35,981 nt of DNA. Origin: a virus. Both the position numbers and the translations under genes were made by a program. Positions 15,399 to 23,000 of the stretch are shown here, one piece after another; the first letter of the stretch is position 1, and each line of letters starts with the position of its first letter. The stretch lies in IMG/VR virus record IMGVR_UViG_3300044825_001732, positions 1 to 35,981 of that record, one strand, 5' to 3'. Under the pieces are notes generated by a model. The model made no database searches. It saw only the letters and a list, made by a program, of their open reading frames with translations, and was not told the DNA's origin.

Positions 15399-16800
15399 CA
15401 AAGTTAAAAAAGATATTGCTCAAAAGAAAGAACGAAAATTAAGTAATATTGAATACTATAAGGAAGAAATATTACTTACCGATGCTCTTAAAGAGGATTA
15501 TGATAATGCTGTTAAATCAATAGACTCAGATTTACTTGGTGATATAACAATTGTCAATAATACTTTAGTTGGAGTTCAGTCTGCATATCAAGATCGTATT
15601 GACAGTAATTGTAGAACTGATTTATTTTGGAGAGTTGTTGGATTTAATACAAGCACTGGAGATTATTCTTTGGTTGTCACTAAGTTATCCATTACTGGAT
15701 ATGGATCTTCTGTTGCTTTTTTGGATTCTTCTGGTGGAATTACAACATATGCAGATGGTGTAATTGAAATTCCTGGAATTCAAGGTGATAATTTACATGC
15801 AATTAAATATTATGATGAACCATATATGAAAGATATTGGCGACACTACTATTGGAAGTTTTATTGGTGTAGTTGGAACAGCATCAACTATACTTGCAGTT
15901 ATGTCACAATCATCGGAAGAACTTATATCTACTTTTGACATTGGGAATTTAATTACATCATCAAAAAATGGTGTTTTTCCTGGGACCAGTAATAAAATAG
16001 TTGGATTTGGCACTACAACAGTTACCGGAATATCTACAATTGTAATGGAGGAAGTTGTTGGTATCGCAACTACTTCTTTTGATACAAATACAATTATATT
16101 AGAAAATTTTACAGTTGGATTTTCTTCTTTGCCAGAAAGTGATGGGTCCTATACAGAATTTACTGTTGTAACTGATCCTGACACATTTGATCAAAGAAAA
16201 ACCAGATTTAAATATCAAGTTAAATTTACTAGGAATCCATTTTCTCCACAGACAATTGGAATTATGAATTCGAGTACAATTGGTATTGGCACATTCATTG
16301 AATATGATAACAGCGCAAAACCTCCTGCAACACAAAGTTGGAAACCTGAGTTGGAAGGAATTGAAAAGAAAGGAGAAAAAATTAAAGAACCAAAAGTTGG
16401 TGCTGGTAGAATTTATAATATTGTTGGATTTACTGTTGCACCTTCTGTCTTAGGAATTCCTCAATCAGAAGGGACAACTATAACAACACCAGTATTGACT
16501 GGTCTTTATTCTGCAATTAGTCCTCCAGGTGGATGCACTGCAATTGAAAATACATTAACATCTTCTATTTCGGCAAGAGATGTTGCTGAAGCAAAGCTTT
16601 CTTCTGGATCTAATTGTATACAATCAAAAGTTGATGCAGCAAATGCATTAAGAAAAGAAAGATCGGAATATTCATTAAAAATATGGGGTCTTCGTCAATC
16701 AATTGGTGGAGAAAGTGATCGAGTTGATGAATATGAGAAACTTGAAGCATATATAGAAGAAACCGAACAAAGTATAGACGGAACTACAACTTGCTTGTGA
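15385..16800 (+). CDS. Unassigned virion structural protein, 471 aa, GTG start
   Basis: Translation most likely starts at GTG 15385 (MALTDKVKKDIAQKKERK), eight bases after GAGAGG and inside the end of the upstream gene. The N-terminal 70 residues and the C-terminal 90 residues are helical and charged (VDEYEKLEAYIEETEQS), probably coiled coils that oligomerise. The centre is beta-rich with glycine/threonine strands (GTTTVTGISTIVMEEVVGIA). Cysteines occur in the C-terminal region (PPGGCTA, GSNCIQS, TTCL). I do not recognise a named family; similar proteins appear among uncharacterised cyanophage structural proteins. Its position between the spike proteins and fibre genes suggests a baseplate-peripheral or fibre-attachment role. 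Confidence 0.6.
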   Translation: MALTDKVKKDIAQKKERKLSNIEYYKEEILLTDALKEDYDNAVKSIDSDLLGDITIVNNTLVGVQSAYQDRIDSNCRTDLFWRVVGFNTSTGDYSLVVTKLSITGYGSSVAFLDSSGGITTYADGVIEIPGIQGDNLHAIKYYDEPYMKDIGDTTIGSFIGVVGTASTILAVMSQSSEELISTFDIGNLITSSKNGVFPGTSNKIVGFGTTTVTGISTIVMEEVVGIATTSFDTNTIILENFTVGFSSLPESDGSYTEFTVVTDPDTFDQRKTRFKYQVKFTRNPFSPQTIGIMNSSTIGIGTFIEYDNSAKPPATQSWKPELEGIEKKGEKIKEPKVGAGRIYNIVGFTVAPSVLGIPQSEGTTITTPVLTGLYSAISPPGGCTAIENTLTSSISARDVAEAKLSSGSNCIQSKVDAANALRKERSEYSLKIWGLRQSIGGESDRVDEYEKLEAYIEETEQSIDGTTTCL

Positions 16801-16804
16801 TCTT

Positions 16805-17059
16805 ATGAAAAATACACTTTATACTGATACAGAAAATCTTGTGATTGCAAGAGGAAAAGTATTTAATGACACTGTTATTAAACTACCAGAGGAATGGGAA
16901 GAAACTGTAAATCCAAAGACCATTACAATTTCTCTAACTGCTTGTGGTGCATCCCAAGATATTGTTGTTAAAACTGTTGATATTAAAGAAGTTCGTCTGC
17001 AGTCTTATAGTAACTTTCCCATTGAGTGCTACTATCTTATTCTTGCTGAAACTAAATAA
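16805..17059 (+). CDS. Short paralogue of the FDIPHPTK-protein C-terminal domain, 84 aa
   Basis: This 84-aa protein aligns with the C-terminal part of the 308-aa protein: ARGKVFNDTVIKLPEEWEET matches the RGK...IELPEYWRGL segment, TITISLTACGASQDIVVKTV matches TITVNLTPHGCYQELFVKAI, and PIECYYLILAETK matches SINCSYVVYGKRK. It lacks the FDIPHPTK lead segment. It starts four bases after the 471-aa gene without an obvious ribosome site, so it may be translationally coupled. It is likely a small virion subunit or a free copy of an oligomerisation domain. Confidence 0.6.
   Translation: MKNTLYTDTENLVIARGKVFNDTVIKLPEEWEETVNPKTITISLTACGASQDIVVKTVDIKEVRLQSYSNFPIECYYLILAETK
17051..17058 (+). promoter_or_regulatory. 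Weak late-promoter-like octamer ACTAAATA
   Basis: ACTAAATA overlaps the stop of the 84-aa gene and lies 19 nt before the next ATG. It matches only the last six bases of the late core, so it may be chance in AT-rich sequence. Confidence 0.2.
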
Positions 17060-17076
17060 CTAAAAAGTATTAAGAA

Positions 17077-17688
17077 ATGGCATATCAAGGAATATCTACT
17101 GGATCAGTACCAAATGATGGAACCGGCGACGATCTATTAACAGGCGCGGTAAAGATTAATAGTAATTTTCAGGAACTTTATAGTTCTATTGAAACAATTA
17201 ATACCAGTGGAGTATCTATTTTTAATGGTTTAGTTTCTGGAATTACTTCTGTTACCGATCTAAGACTATCTTCTGCATCGGATAAAGTAACAATATTTGA
17301 TGGAAATGATATAACACTCTCATATGATAGTGGTGGAGGAAATGTAGCAATTTGTTCAAATCCAACTGGACCCATTAAATTAAATGTTGTAAATATTCCA
17401 ACAGATAGTTCTTTTGATAATCGTATACTTTCGTTCTCGGTAATTGTAAATCAAGGAACGACAGCATATGCATGTACAAGTGTTACATTAAATGGTGTTG
17501 CATTTGGTGCTAATGCTGCAGTTGGAGTTCAAACACATATCGCATATCTTTTTGGAATTGTTGCAACAGGTAATACTTCTGGATATGACTTCTTTAATTT
17601 CACTGCAATTAACACTGTTGGTTCTGCAGCAACAACAACTAACTATAAAATACTGTCAAATGTAAGTGGTGGCTACCAAAGGTATTAA
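17077..17688 (+). CDS. Fibre-type virion protein with NDGTGD...KINSNFQELY attachment motif, 203 aa
   Basis: The N-terminus (GSVPNDGTGDDLLTGAVKIN followed by SNFQELY) is a motif known from the start of many phage tail fibre and receptor-binding proteins, where it forms a helix that trimerises or attaches the fibre. The remaining 150 residues are beta-rich with Ser/Thr/Gly turns and no catalytic motif. The short length suggests a small fibre or a connector for the Gly-rich protein encoded four bases downstream. Function beyond that is inference. Confidence 0.65.
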   Translation: MAYQGISTGSVPNDGTGDDLLTGAVKINSNFQELYSSIETINTSGVSIFNGLVSGITSVTDLRLSSASDKVTIFDGNDITLSYDSGGGNVAICSNPTGPIKLNVVNIPTDSSFDNRILSFSVIVNQGTTAYACTSVTLNGVAFGANAAVGVQTHIAYLFGIVATGNTSGYDFFNFTAINTVGSAATTTNYKILSNVSGGYQRY

Positions 17689-17691
17689 TTT

Positions 17692-18687
17692 ATGTCACCT
17701 ATTTTTAATTCTCTTACTTCAATAACAAATCGTTTTGGTATTTCTAGTTCTTCCAGATTTTCTGCAACCGGAGGACAATCTGTAGGAAATTTTACTGATA
17801 ATTTGGGATTAAGTTGGAAGGTTCACATTTTTACTTCTTCAGGCACTTTTAATATTAATTTTTTGGGATCGAATTTTCCTCAAACTATTACCACATTAGT
17901 TGTTGGTGGTGGTGGTGGCGGCGGTAGAGATTGTGGTGGCGGCGGCGGTGGCGGCGGTGTCATAGAAACGGTCTATCAAACACCAGTATTGTGTCCAGAA
18001 GGAAAGGTTAGAATTCCAATTGTAGTTGGAAATGGAGGAGCTGGTGGACTATCAAATCCTGGACAAGGAACAAATGGACAATCATCATCTTTTGGTTCTT
18101 TTGTAACTGCTGCTGGTGGTGGCGGCGGTGGATCACTTAATAAATCAGATTCAACAGCAAGAACTTCTACTAGTGGTAGTAGTGGAGGAAGCGGCGGCGG
18201 AGGCGGCGCTGCCTTTAGACAAGCATCAGGAGGTGGTTTGGGAAATGTTCCATCAGTATCTCCTCCACAAGGTTATTCTGGAGGTTCTGGTTCATTTACA
18301 TTCGACTCTCGGTTTTCTGCAGGTGGTGGTGGTGGTTCTGGGTCAAATGGTTCATCAGCTCCAAGTAGTTCTTCTGGAGGTGCTGGAGGATCTGGAAAAG
18401 GTCTTTTATACTATCCATCATCTGTCGGAACATCAGGACCAGATTCCAATAGACGATATTTTGGAGGAGGTGGAGGTGGAATGGGATGGTCTTCTCAAGG
18501 ACTTGGTGGAGTAGGTGGAGGAGGTAATTCTTGTTTGCAAGGAATAAATCCTGTTTCAACTAATCTTTCTTTAATTCAACCTGGCGTTACAAATACTGGT
18601 GGAGGTGGAGGAGGAAGTACATATGGATTACCAACAGATGTAAATAATGGTGGGAGTGGAATTGTTATTGTTAAATATTTGGTTTGA
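17692..18687 (+). CDS. Polyglycine-rich adhesin-like tail protein, 331 aa
   Basis: Residues 1-65 are an ordinary beta-rich lead. From about residue 66 the protein holds TTLVVGGGGGGGRDCGGGGG, then VRIPIVVGNGGAGG and at least six more runs of 4-7 glycines, ending in GGSGIVIVKYLV. A VVGGGGGGG start with an I-V-V-G-N-G-G-A-G repeat resembles the Gly-rich tail domain seen in many tailed phages and recalls the polyglycine-II sandwich of gp38-type adhesins. I infer host-surface binding at a fibre tip. The glycine codons (GGTGGCGGC) make this a GC-rich island in AT-rich surroundings. It is the last gene before the small-gene cassette. Confidence 0.68.
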   Translation: MSPIFNSLTSITNRFGISSSSRFSATGGQSVGNFTDNLGLSWKVHIFTSSGTFNINFLGSNFPQTITTLVVGGGGGGGRDCGGGGGGGGVIETVYQTPVLCPEGKVRIPIVVGNGGAGGLSNPGQGTNGQSSSFGSFVTAAGGGGGGSLNKSDSTARTSTSGSSGGSGGGGGAAFRQASGGGLGNVPSVSPPQGYSGGSGSFTFDSRFSAGGGGGSGSNGSSAPSSSSGGAGGSGKGLLYYPSSVGTSGPDSNRRYFGGGGGGMGWSSQGLGGVGGGGNSCLQGINPVSTNLSLIQPGVTNTGGGGGGSTYGLPTDVNNGGSGIVIVKYLV

Positions 18688-18708
18688 TGTTTGAAAGCAG
18701 AAATTTGC

Positions 18709-18737
18709 TTGACACCAGCACCGCACCGTGCTATGAT
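18709..18737 (+). promoter_or_regulatory. Consensus sigma70 promoter with extended -10
   Basis: TTGACA (18709-18714) and TATGAT (18732-18737) are separated by exactly 17 bp, and a TGC triplet at 18729-18731 makes the -10 extended. This is a full -35 match and a 5/6 -10 match. The start point should fall near 18744, giving a leader of about 18 nt before ATG 18763. An 8-bp palindrome ACCTAGGT (18738-18745) lies just after the -10. This is a host-type, early-class promoter, unlike the late octamers elsewhere in the window. Confidence 0.82.
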
Positions 18738-18762
18738 ACCTAGGTAATCAAAAATCAATAAA

Positions 18763-18945
18763 ATGCAAGACGAGTACCTTTCAAGCTGCGTGGTGGATCC
18801 TATCAAGCGTACAGTGTATCTGTACTCCAGTGAGGGATCGGAGAAACAAGTGACCTGTGATACTGTAGAAGAATTTATGAATGTGTTAGACTTTGTTCGT
18901 GCTACTGTGGATGAAGAAACACTCTCATATACAAATCCACTTTAA
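18763..18945 (+). CDS. Small unknown protein, 60 aa (first gene of the small-gene cassette)
   Basis: MQDEYLSSCVVDPIKRTVYL and the rest give an acidic, soluble protein with two cysteines and no membrane segment. I recognise no family. It lies directly behind the sigma70 promoter, and its base composition is less AT-rich than that of its neighbours. No strong ribosome site is visible in the short leader. As the first product of a strong early-type promoter, a host-directed or regulatory role is possible, but nothing in the sequence proves it. Confidence 0.6.
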   Translation: MQDEYLSSCVVDPIKRTVYLYSSEGSEKQVTCDTVEEFMNVLDFVRATVDEETLSYTNPL

Positions 18946-19002
18946 ATTTCATTTTTAATAAAAATAATCCCATTAAATTTTCTTGTCTTATATTTTTTAA
19001 AA

Positions 19003-19209
19003 ATGAACCCATATCAAATTAACTACAAATTACTGAAAGAAGAGAGGGCGAAAACGACACCAGAAAATGTAAACGAAGCGAACGAAAATTTATTTCATGC
19101 AAAATGGAATCTCCCAATTGCAGCTAAACATTGTGGAATGTCAACCAAAGAAATGAAACTAACTTTTTTTGAATATTTGAAATATCATCCAGTAAATAAT
19201 AATTTCTAA
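19003..19209 (+). CDS. Small unknown protein, 68 aa, possible helix-turn-helix
   Basis: The protein is basic and helical. NLPIAAKHCGMSTKEMKLTF has the spacing of a helix-turn-helix: a helix with A-A, a turn at C-G-M-S, and a second helix. The LFHAKWNLPIAAKHCGMSTK stretch resembles small uncharacterised proteins I associate with T4-like cyanophages. The 57-bp gap before it is very AT-rich, with no clear ribosome site. A DNA-binding role is inference only. Confidence 0.6.
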   Translation: MNPYQINYKLLKEERAKTTPENVNEANENLFHAKWNLPIAAKHCGMSTKEMKLTFFEYLKYHPVNNNF

Positions 19210-19212
19210 ATA
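19205..19212 (+). promoter_or_regulatory. Weak late-promoter-like octamer TCTAAATA
   Basis: TCTAAATA overlaps the stop of the 68-aa gene, 25 nt before ATG 19237. It matches the late core only at its last six bases. It could give late expression of the last three small genes, but may be chance. Confidence 0.2.
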
Positions 19213-19236
19213 ATATCAAGTAATAGGAGACATCTG

Positions 19237-19506
19237 ATGGAATACAGAATTGATGCATCTTATGTCTGGTACAATAAAGGGACACAAATCGTTCTTATGT
19301 ATTTCATCAATCAAGTTCCATTTACTTTTGATGAACTAGAAGATGACTCCATAAAAGATTTGGAACTCATAAAATTAGCTGATAATGAAAGGCGATACGA
19401 ACCAGAAGATTTACACCGTTCTTCACAATATTTAATTTTGGAGGAGTGTCATCCTCTTATGTTTGAATTGGAACTATCAAATCCAGAAATGTTACCTATC
19501 GATTAA
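19237..19506 (+). CDS. Small unknown protein, 89 aa, acidic
   Basis: ATG 19237 is preceded by a good AGGAGA ribosome site eight bases upstream. The product (MEYRIDASYVWYNKGTQIVL) begins with beta strands followed by a strongly acidic stretch (FDELEDDSIKDLELIKLADN). There is no signal peptide or membrane segment, and I recognise no family. High negative charge in a small early-type phage protein is compatible with protein or nucleic-acid mimicry, but this is speculation. The next gene starts two bases after its stop. Confidence 0.62.
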   Translation: MEYRIDASYVWYNKGTQIVLMYFINQVPFTFDELEDDSIKDLELIKLADNERRYEPEDLHRSSQYLILEECHPLMFELELSNPEMLPID

Positions 19507-19507
19507 T

Positions 19508-19666
19508 ATGTCATTAATTTCACAAAAAGACCGAGAAATGGCAATTGAAGCATTTGAATATTATATTCAAAAACTCAAAGATGATAATTGCACAGATGCT
19601 TCCATTAGTGCATTTCAAACTCTTCGGAATTGGATAGAGCTTGAGCACTTCAAAAATGAAAATTAA
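19508..19666 (+). CDS. Small unknown protein, 52 aa
   Basis: The reading frame is open from 19463, but the natural start is ATG 19508 (MSLISQKDREMAIEAFEYYI), one base after the preceding stop. The product is fully helical and amphipathic (IQKLKDDNCTDASISAFQTL). The gene overlaps the next by 11 bases. No family recognised. Confidence 0.55.
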   Translation: MSLISQKDREMAIEAFEYYIQKLKDDNCTDASISAFQTLRNWIELEHFKNEN

Positions 19667-19826
19667 TTTATGGTTGTGTCCAGAAATGGGACAATGGAGA
19701 TACACTGTAACAGATAGTTCTCGACCAGTTGTAAAACAAGAATCTGGACAACAACCTAATTTACATGATGCAATGTCAGACATAGAAAATATAGTTCAAT
19801 CTATGGCGAAATCAAAACAAAAGTAA
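19656..19826 (+). CDS. Small unknown protein, 56 aa (last gene of the cassette)
   Basis: The start is taken at ATG 19656 (MKINLWLCPEMGQWRYTVTD), inside the end of the upstream gene. The N-terminal half is a beta hairpin with two tryptophans and the C-terminal half a helix (HDAMSDIENIVQSMAKSKQK). It resembles small uncharacterised cyanophage proteins, with no known function. A strong intrinsic terminator begins five bases after its stop. Confidence 0.58.
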   Translation: MKINLWLCPEMGQWRYTVTDSSRPVVKQESGQQPNLHDAMSDIENIVQSMAKSKQK

Positions 19827-19831
19827 ACATT

Positions 19832-19871
19832 AAAGCTCTACGAGACTATAGATAGTCCTAGAGCTTTTTTT
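19832..19871 (+). terminator. Strong intrinsic terminator closing the small-gene cassette
   Basis: The outer stem AAAGCTCTA (19832-19840) pairs perfectly with TAGAGCTTT (19859-19867). The inner stem GACTAT (19844-19849) pairs with ATAGTC (19852-19857) around a two-base loop, with a small internal bulge. A run of seven T follows (19865-19871). The A-rich left arm may also let it act on the opposite strand. Confidence 0.88.
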
Positions 19872-19955
19872 CTTATGATCAACTCATTAGAAATTTGTTT
19901 AATTCTTTTATTTTTATTTGTTTTAATTTCTATGTTTTGTTCTTATGATTGAGGA

Positions 19956-20000
19956 CTTATTATCGCTAAATAGGTAATAAAGAACTTTAGCGATAATAAG
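19956..20000. repeat. Perfect 15-bp inverted repeat abutting the 1819-aa gene start
   Basis: CTTATTATCGCTAAA (19956-19970) is the exact reverse complement of TTTAGCGATAATAAG (19986-20000), with a 15-nt spacer. The right arm ends on the base before ATG 20001. The left arm overlaps a GCTAAATA late-promoter-like octamer. It may be an operator, an mRNA hairpin covering the ribosome site, or both. The rest of 19872-19955 is AT-rich, with nothing further I can identify. Confidence 0.85.
19965..19972 (+). promoter_or_regulatory. Possible late promoter GCTAAATA before the 1819-aa gene
   Basis: GCTAAATA overlaps the left arm of the inverted repeat, 28 nt before ATG 20001. The upstream terminator isolates this gene from the small-gene cassette, so a promoter is needed here and this is the best candidate, although it matches the late core only at six of eight bases. 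Confidence 0.35.
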
Positions 20001-23000
20001 ATGGGGCTATCCAGATTATCAAATTTTCTTCGTAGCGTCAGAGGAAATATCATATATGTCGATCCCAACGCACTAGACTCCACCGATTCCATCGAAAATG
20101 ATGGAACTAGTGCTGCAAGACCATTTAAGACTCTACAGCGTGCGCTGATCGAAGCTGCAAGATTCTCATATCTTCCTGGTCCAAATAATGACAAGTTTGG
20201 CAACACAACAATTCTTCTATATCCAGGTGAACACTTAATTGATAATAGACCGGGCTGGATCCCGATCACAGGTTCTACTTTCCTCAAGAGAGATGGAACA
20301 ACTTCAAGTGATTTTTATGAGTTTGACTTACAGACAAACTTTGATATAAATGCAGATAATAATGCTCTTTATAAGTTTAATTCTGTTCACGGTGGTGTAA
20401 TAGTTCCAAGAGGAACTTCTGTTGTGGGATATGATCTTCGTAAGACAAAGATTCGTCCAAAGTATGTTCCTGACCCAGAGAATGATAATATTGGAAGATC
20501 TGCAATTTTAAGATTGACAGGTGCTTGCTATCTTTGGCAGATGTCAATTTTTGACGCAAATCCAAATGGAGTTTGTTATAAAGACTATACAAACAATACA
20601 TTTGTTCCAAATTTTTCACATAATAAACTCACTGCATTTGAATATGCAGATGGCGCAAATGCAGTAGAAATTGACGATGCATTTAACACTTATTCTACAG
20701 ATAGAACTGATCTAGACATTTACTATGAAAAGATTGGTCTTGCTTATGGCAATTCAAGCGGTAGATCAATATCACCAGATTATCCCTCAGTAGTTGACAT
20801 TGAATCAAAAATTGATGAGTATCGTATTGTTGGATCTCGTGGCGAAGAAGTTGGAATCTCAAGTATCCGTGCTGGAGATGGAGTAGGTGGTGGAGATAGA
20901 ACAGAAATTACCGTAACATTAGCGCAAGAGGTTACTGGGCTTGATGTTGATACTCCAATTCGTATCAATAGTGTTGGCATTAGCACCTTTAATGGTCAGT
21001 ATGTAGTTAAGGAAGTTGTAAGCGATACTGAAATCAAATATGCAACATCAAATCCACCACCAACTGGCATTGATTCTGTTTTTGGACAAGGAACACTTAA
21101 CATTGTAGTAGATACTGTTACATCAGCATCACCATATATCTTCAACTGTTCATTGCGATCTGTTTACGGACTCTGTGGAATGCACGCAGATGGTAATTCT
21201 GTGACTGGATTTAAGAGTATGGTTGTTGCTCAGTTCACGGGCATCTCTCTCCAAAAGGACAACAATGCTTTTGTAAAGTATGATCCAACAACTGGAAAAT
21301 ACATTGATACCACAAATGTAGCAAATATCTACTCTGATTCTCTTGCTAGATATAAACCATCATATGAGTCATATCATATTAAAGCAAGTAATAATGCATT
21401 TATTCAATGCGTATCTATCTTTGCGATTGGATATTCACAACACTTTGAAGCAGATAGTGGTGGTGATATGTCCATCACTAATTCTAACTCAAACTTTGGC
21501 GCAAAGTCTCTCTTATCAAAAGGATTTAGAGACGATAAATTCATTCGTGATGATCTAGGTTATATTAGTCACATCGTACCACCAAAAGAGATTACTTCAT
21601 CTAATATAACAATTGAATTTGATTCAATTGATGTTGCTAAAACTGTAAGTGTCGGAAATAGTTCTAGACTTTATCTTTATAATCAAACTAATGAAAATTC
21701 TAGACCAATTGGTGTTATCGATGGTTATAGAATTGGTGCAAAACAAAACGATCAACTTAACTTAATCCTTTCAAGTTCTGGAATATCTACAACATATTCT
21801 GCGACCATCGTAATGGATGGATCTGATGGGATTACTTACCAAAAAGAATATGATGTCGCAAAACTTGCAAATGGAGTAACTAATAATATATCGGCAAATA
21901 CAATTACTCTTACTGCACCTCACAATTTTATTAATGGTGAGACTGTAAGAATTATTAGTGATACTGGAGAAATTCCTGATGGTCTCGATCACAATTCAGT
22001 TTATTATGTAATTACTAATGCTACTGCAACAGGAATTGGAAGCACTCAAGTTCGCCTTGCATCTTCATTAAATGATGCGGAGAATGGTAGTCTTTCTTCT
22101 TATGCGATTAACATTCTCACAGCAAAAACTTCAAATCTTAAAGTTGTAAGTAGAGTTTCGGACAAGTCTCCTGGTGATATTGGCCATCCAATTCAATATG
22201 ACTCTGCTAATGGTCAGTGGTATTTGAAGGTTAATCAAGGTAATGGGATTTATAATGCTATTCTGGCATCTGGAATTAGAGTAAGTTCTAGAACTTATAT
22301 TACTCGAACTCCAGATAATAGAAATTATGAAGATACTTTATACAAGTTTAGATATGTTATTCCAAGAGATACTACAATTAAGGCAAGACCACCTCTTGAT
22401 GGATTTATCATTCAAGATTCTACATCTCTACCATTAGATGATACTGAAATCAATTATCAATATAGCCCAGATAATACAACAAAAACACTTTCAAACTCAA
22501 CAGAACTTAAGAAGACGAGATTTATTTCTAATGCTTCTTGGGTAGGTTCTGTTGCTACAATTCAAACTGAGCTTCCACATAATCTTTCTGTTGGTTCACA
22601 AGTTGAAATTGTAAATATCCTAAGCTCAAACAATGTCTCTGGACTTTCTACCTCTGGTTACAATGGAACTTATGTAGTAACTTCAATTCCAAGTAGAAGA
22701 GAGTTTTCATATTCTTTAACAAATAATCCAGGAACTTTCTTGGATAATACTTCTGTTAGAAATACTTCACTTCCTTATTTCAATCGAAAGAAACTTCCTG
22801 GAACTTATGTTGTATACAGAACAGAACAAGTTCAGGAGTATCTTCAAAATCAACAAGATGGAATTTATCATGTTTCAGTAATTAATTCCTCAAATAATCC
22901 AACAATAGCACCGTTTGATCACTTAAGACTATCGCAACCAGTTCAATATCTTTATCCACAACTTGATAGAGATAATGTAATTTCTGATCCAGAGGCATCT

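Noticed and set aside
18116-18514. 132-aa plus-strand frame inside the polyglycine gene
   Set aside because: Shifted reading of GGT/GGA repeats gives Val/Glu/Leu runs. The glycine frame continues on both sides and matches a known protein style.
18691-18710. Small AAGCA/TGCTT hairpin as a terminator of the fibre operon
   Set aside because: The stem is only five base pairs and no T-tract follows; the sequence runs into the -35 box of the sigma70 promoter.
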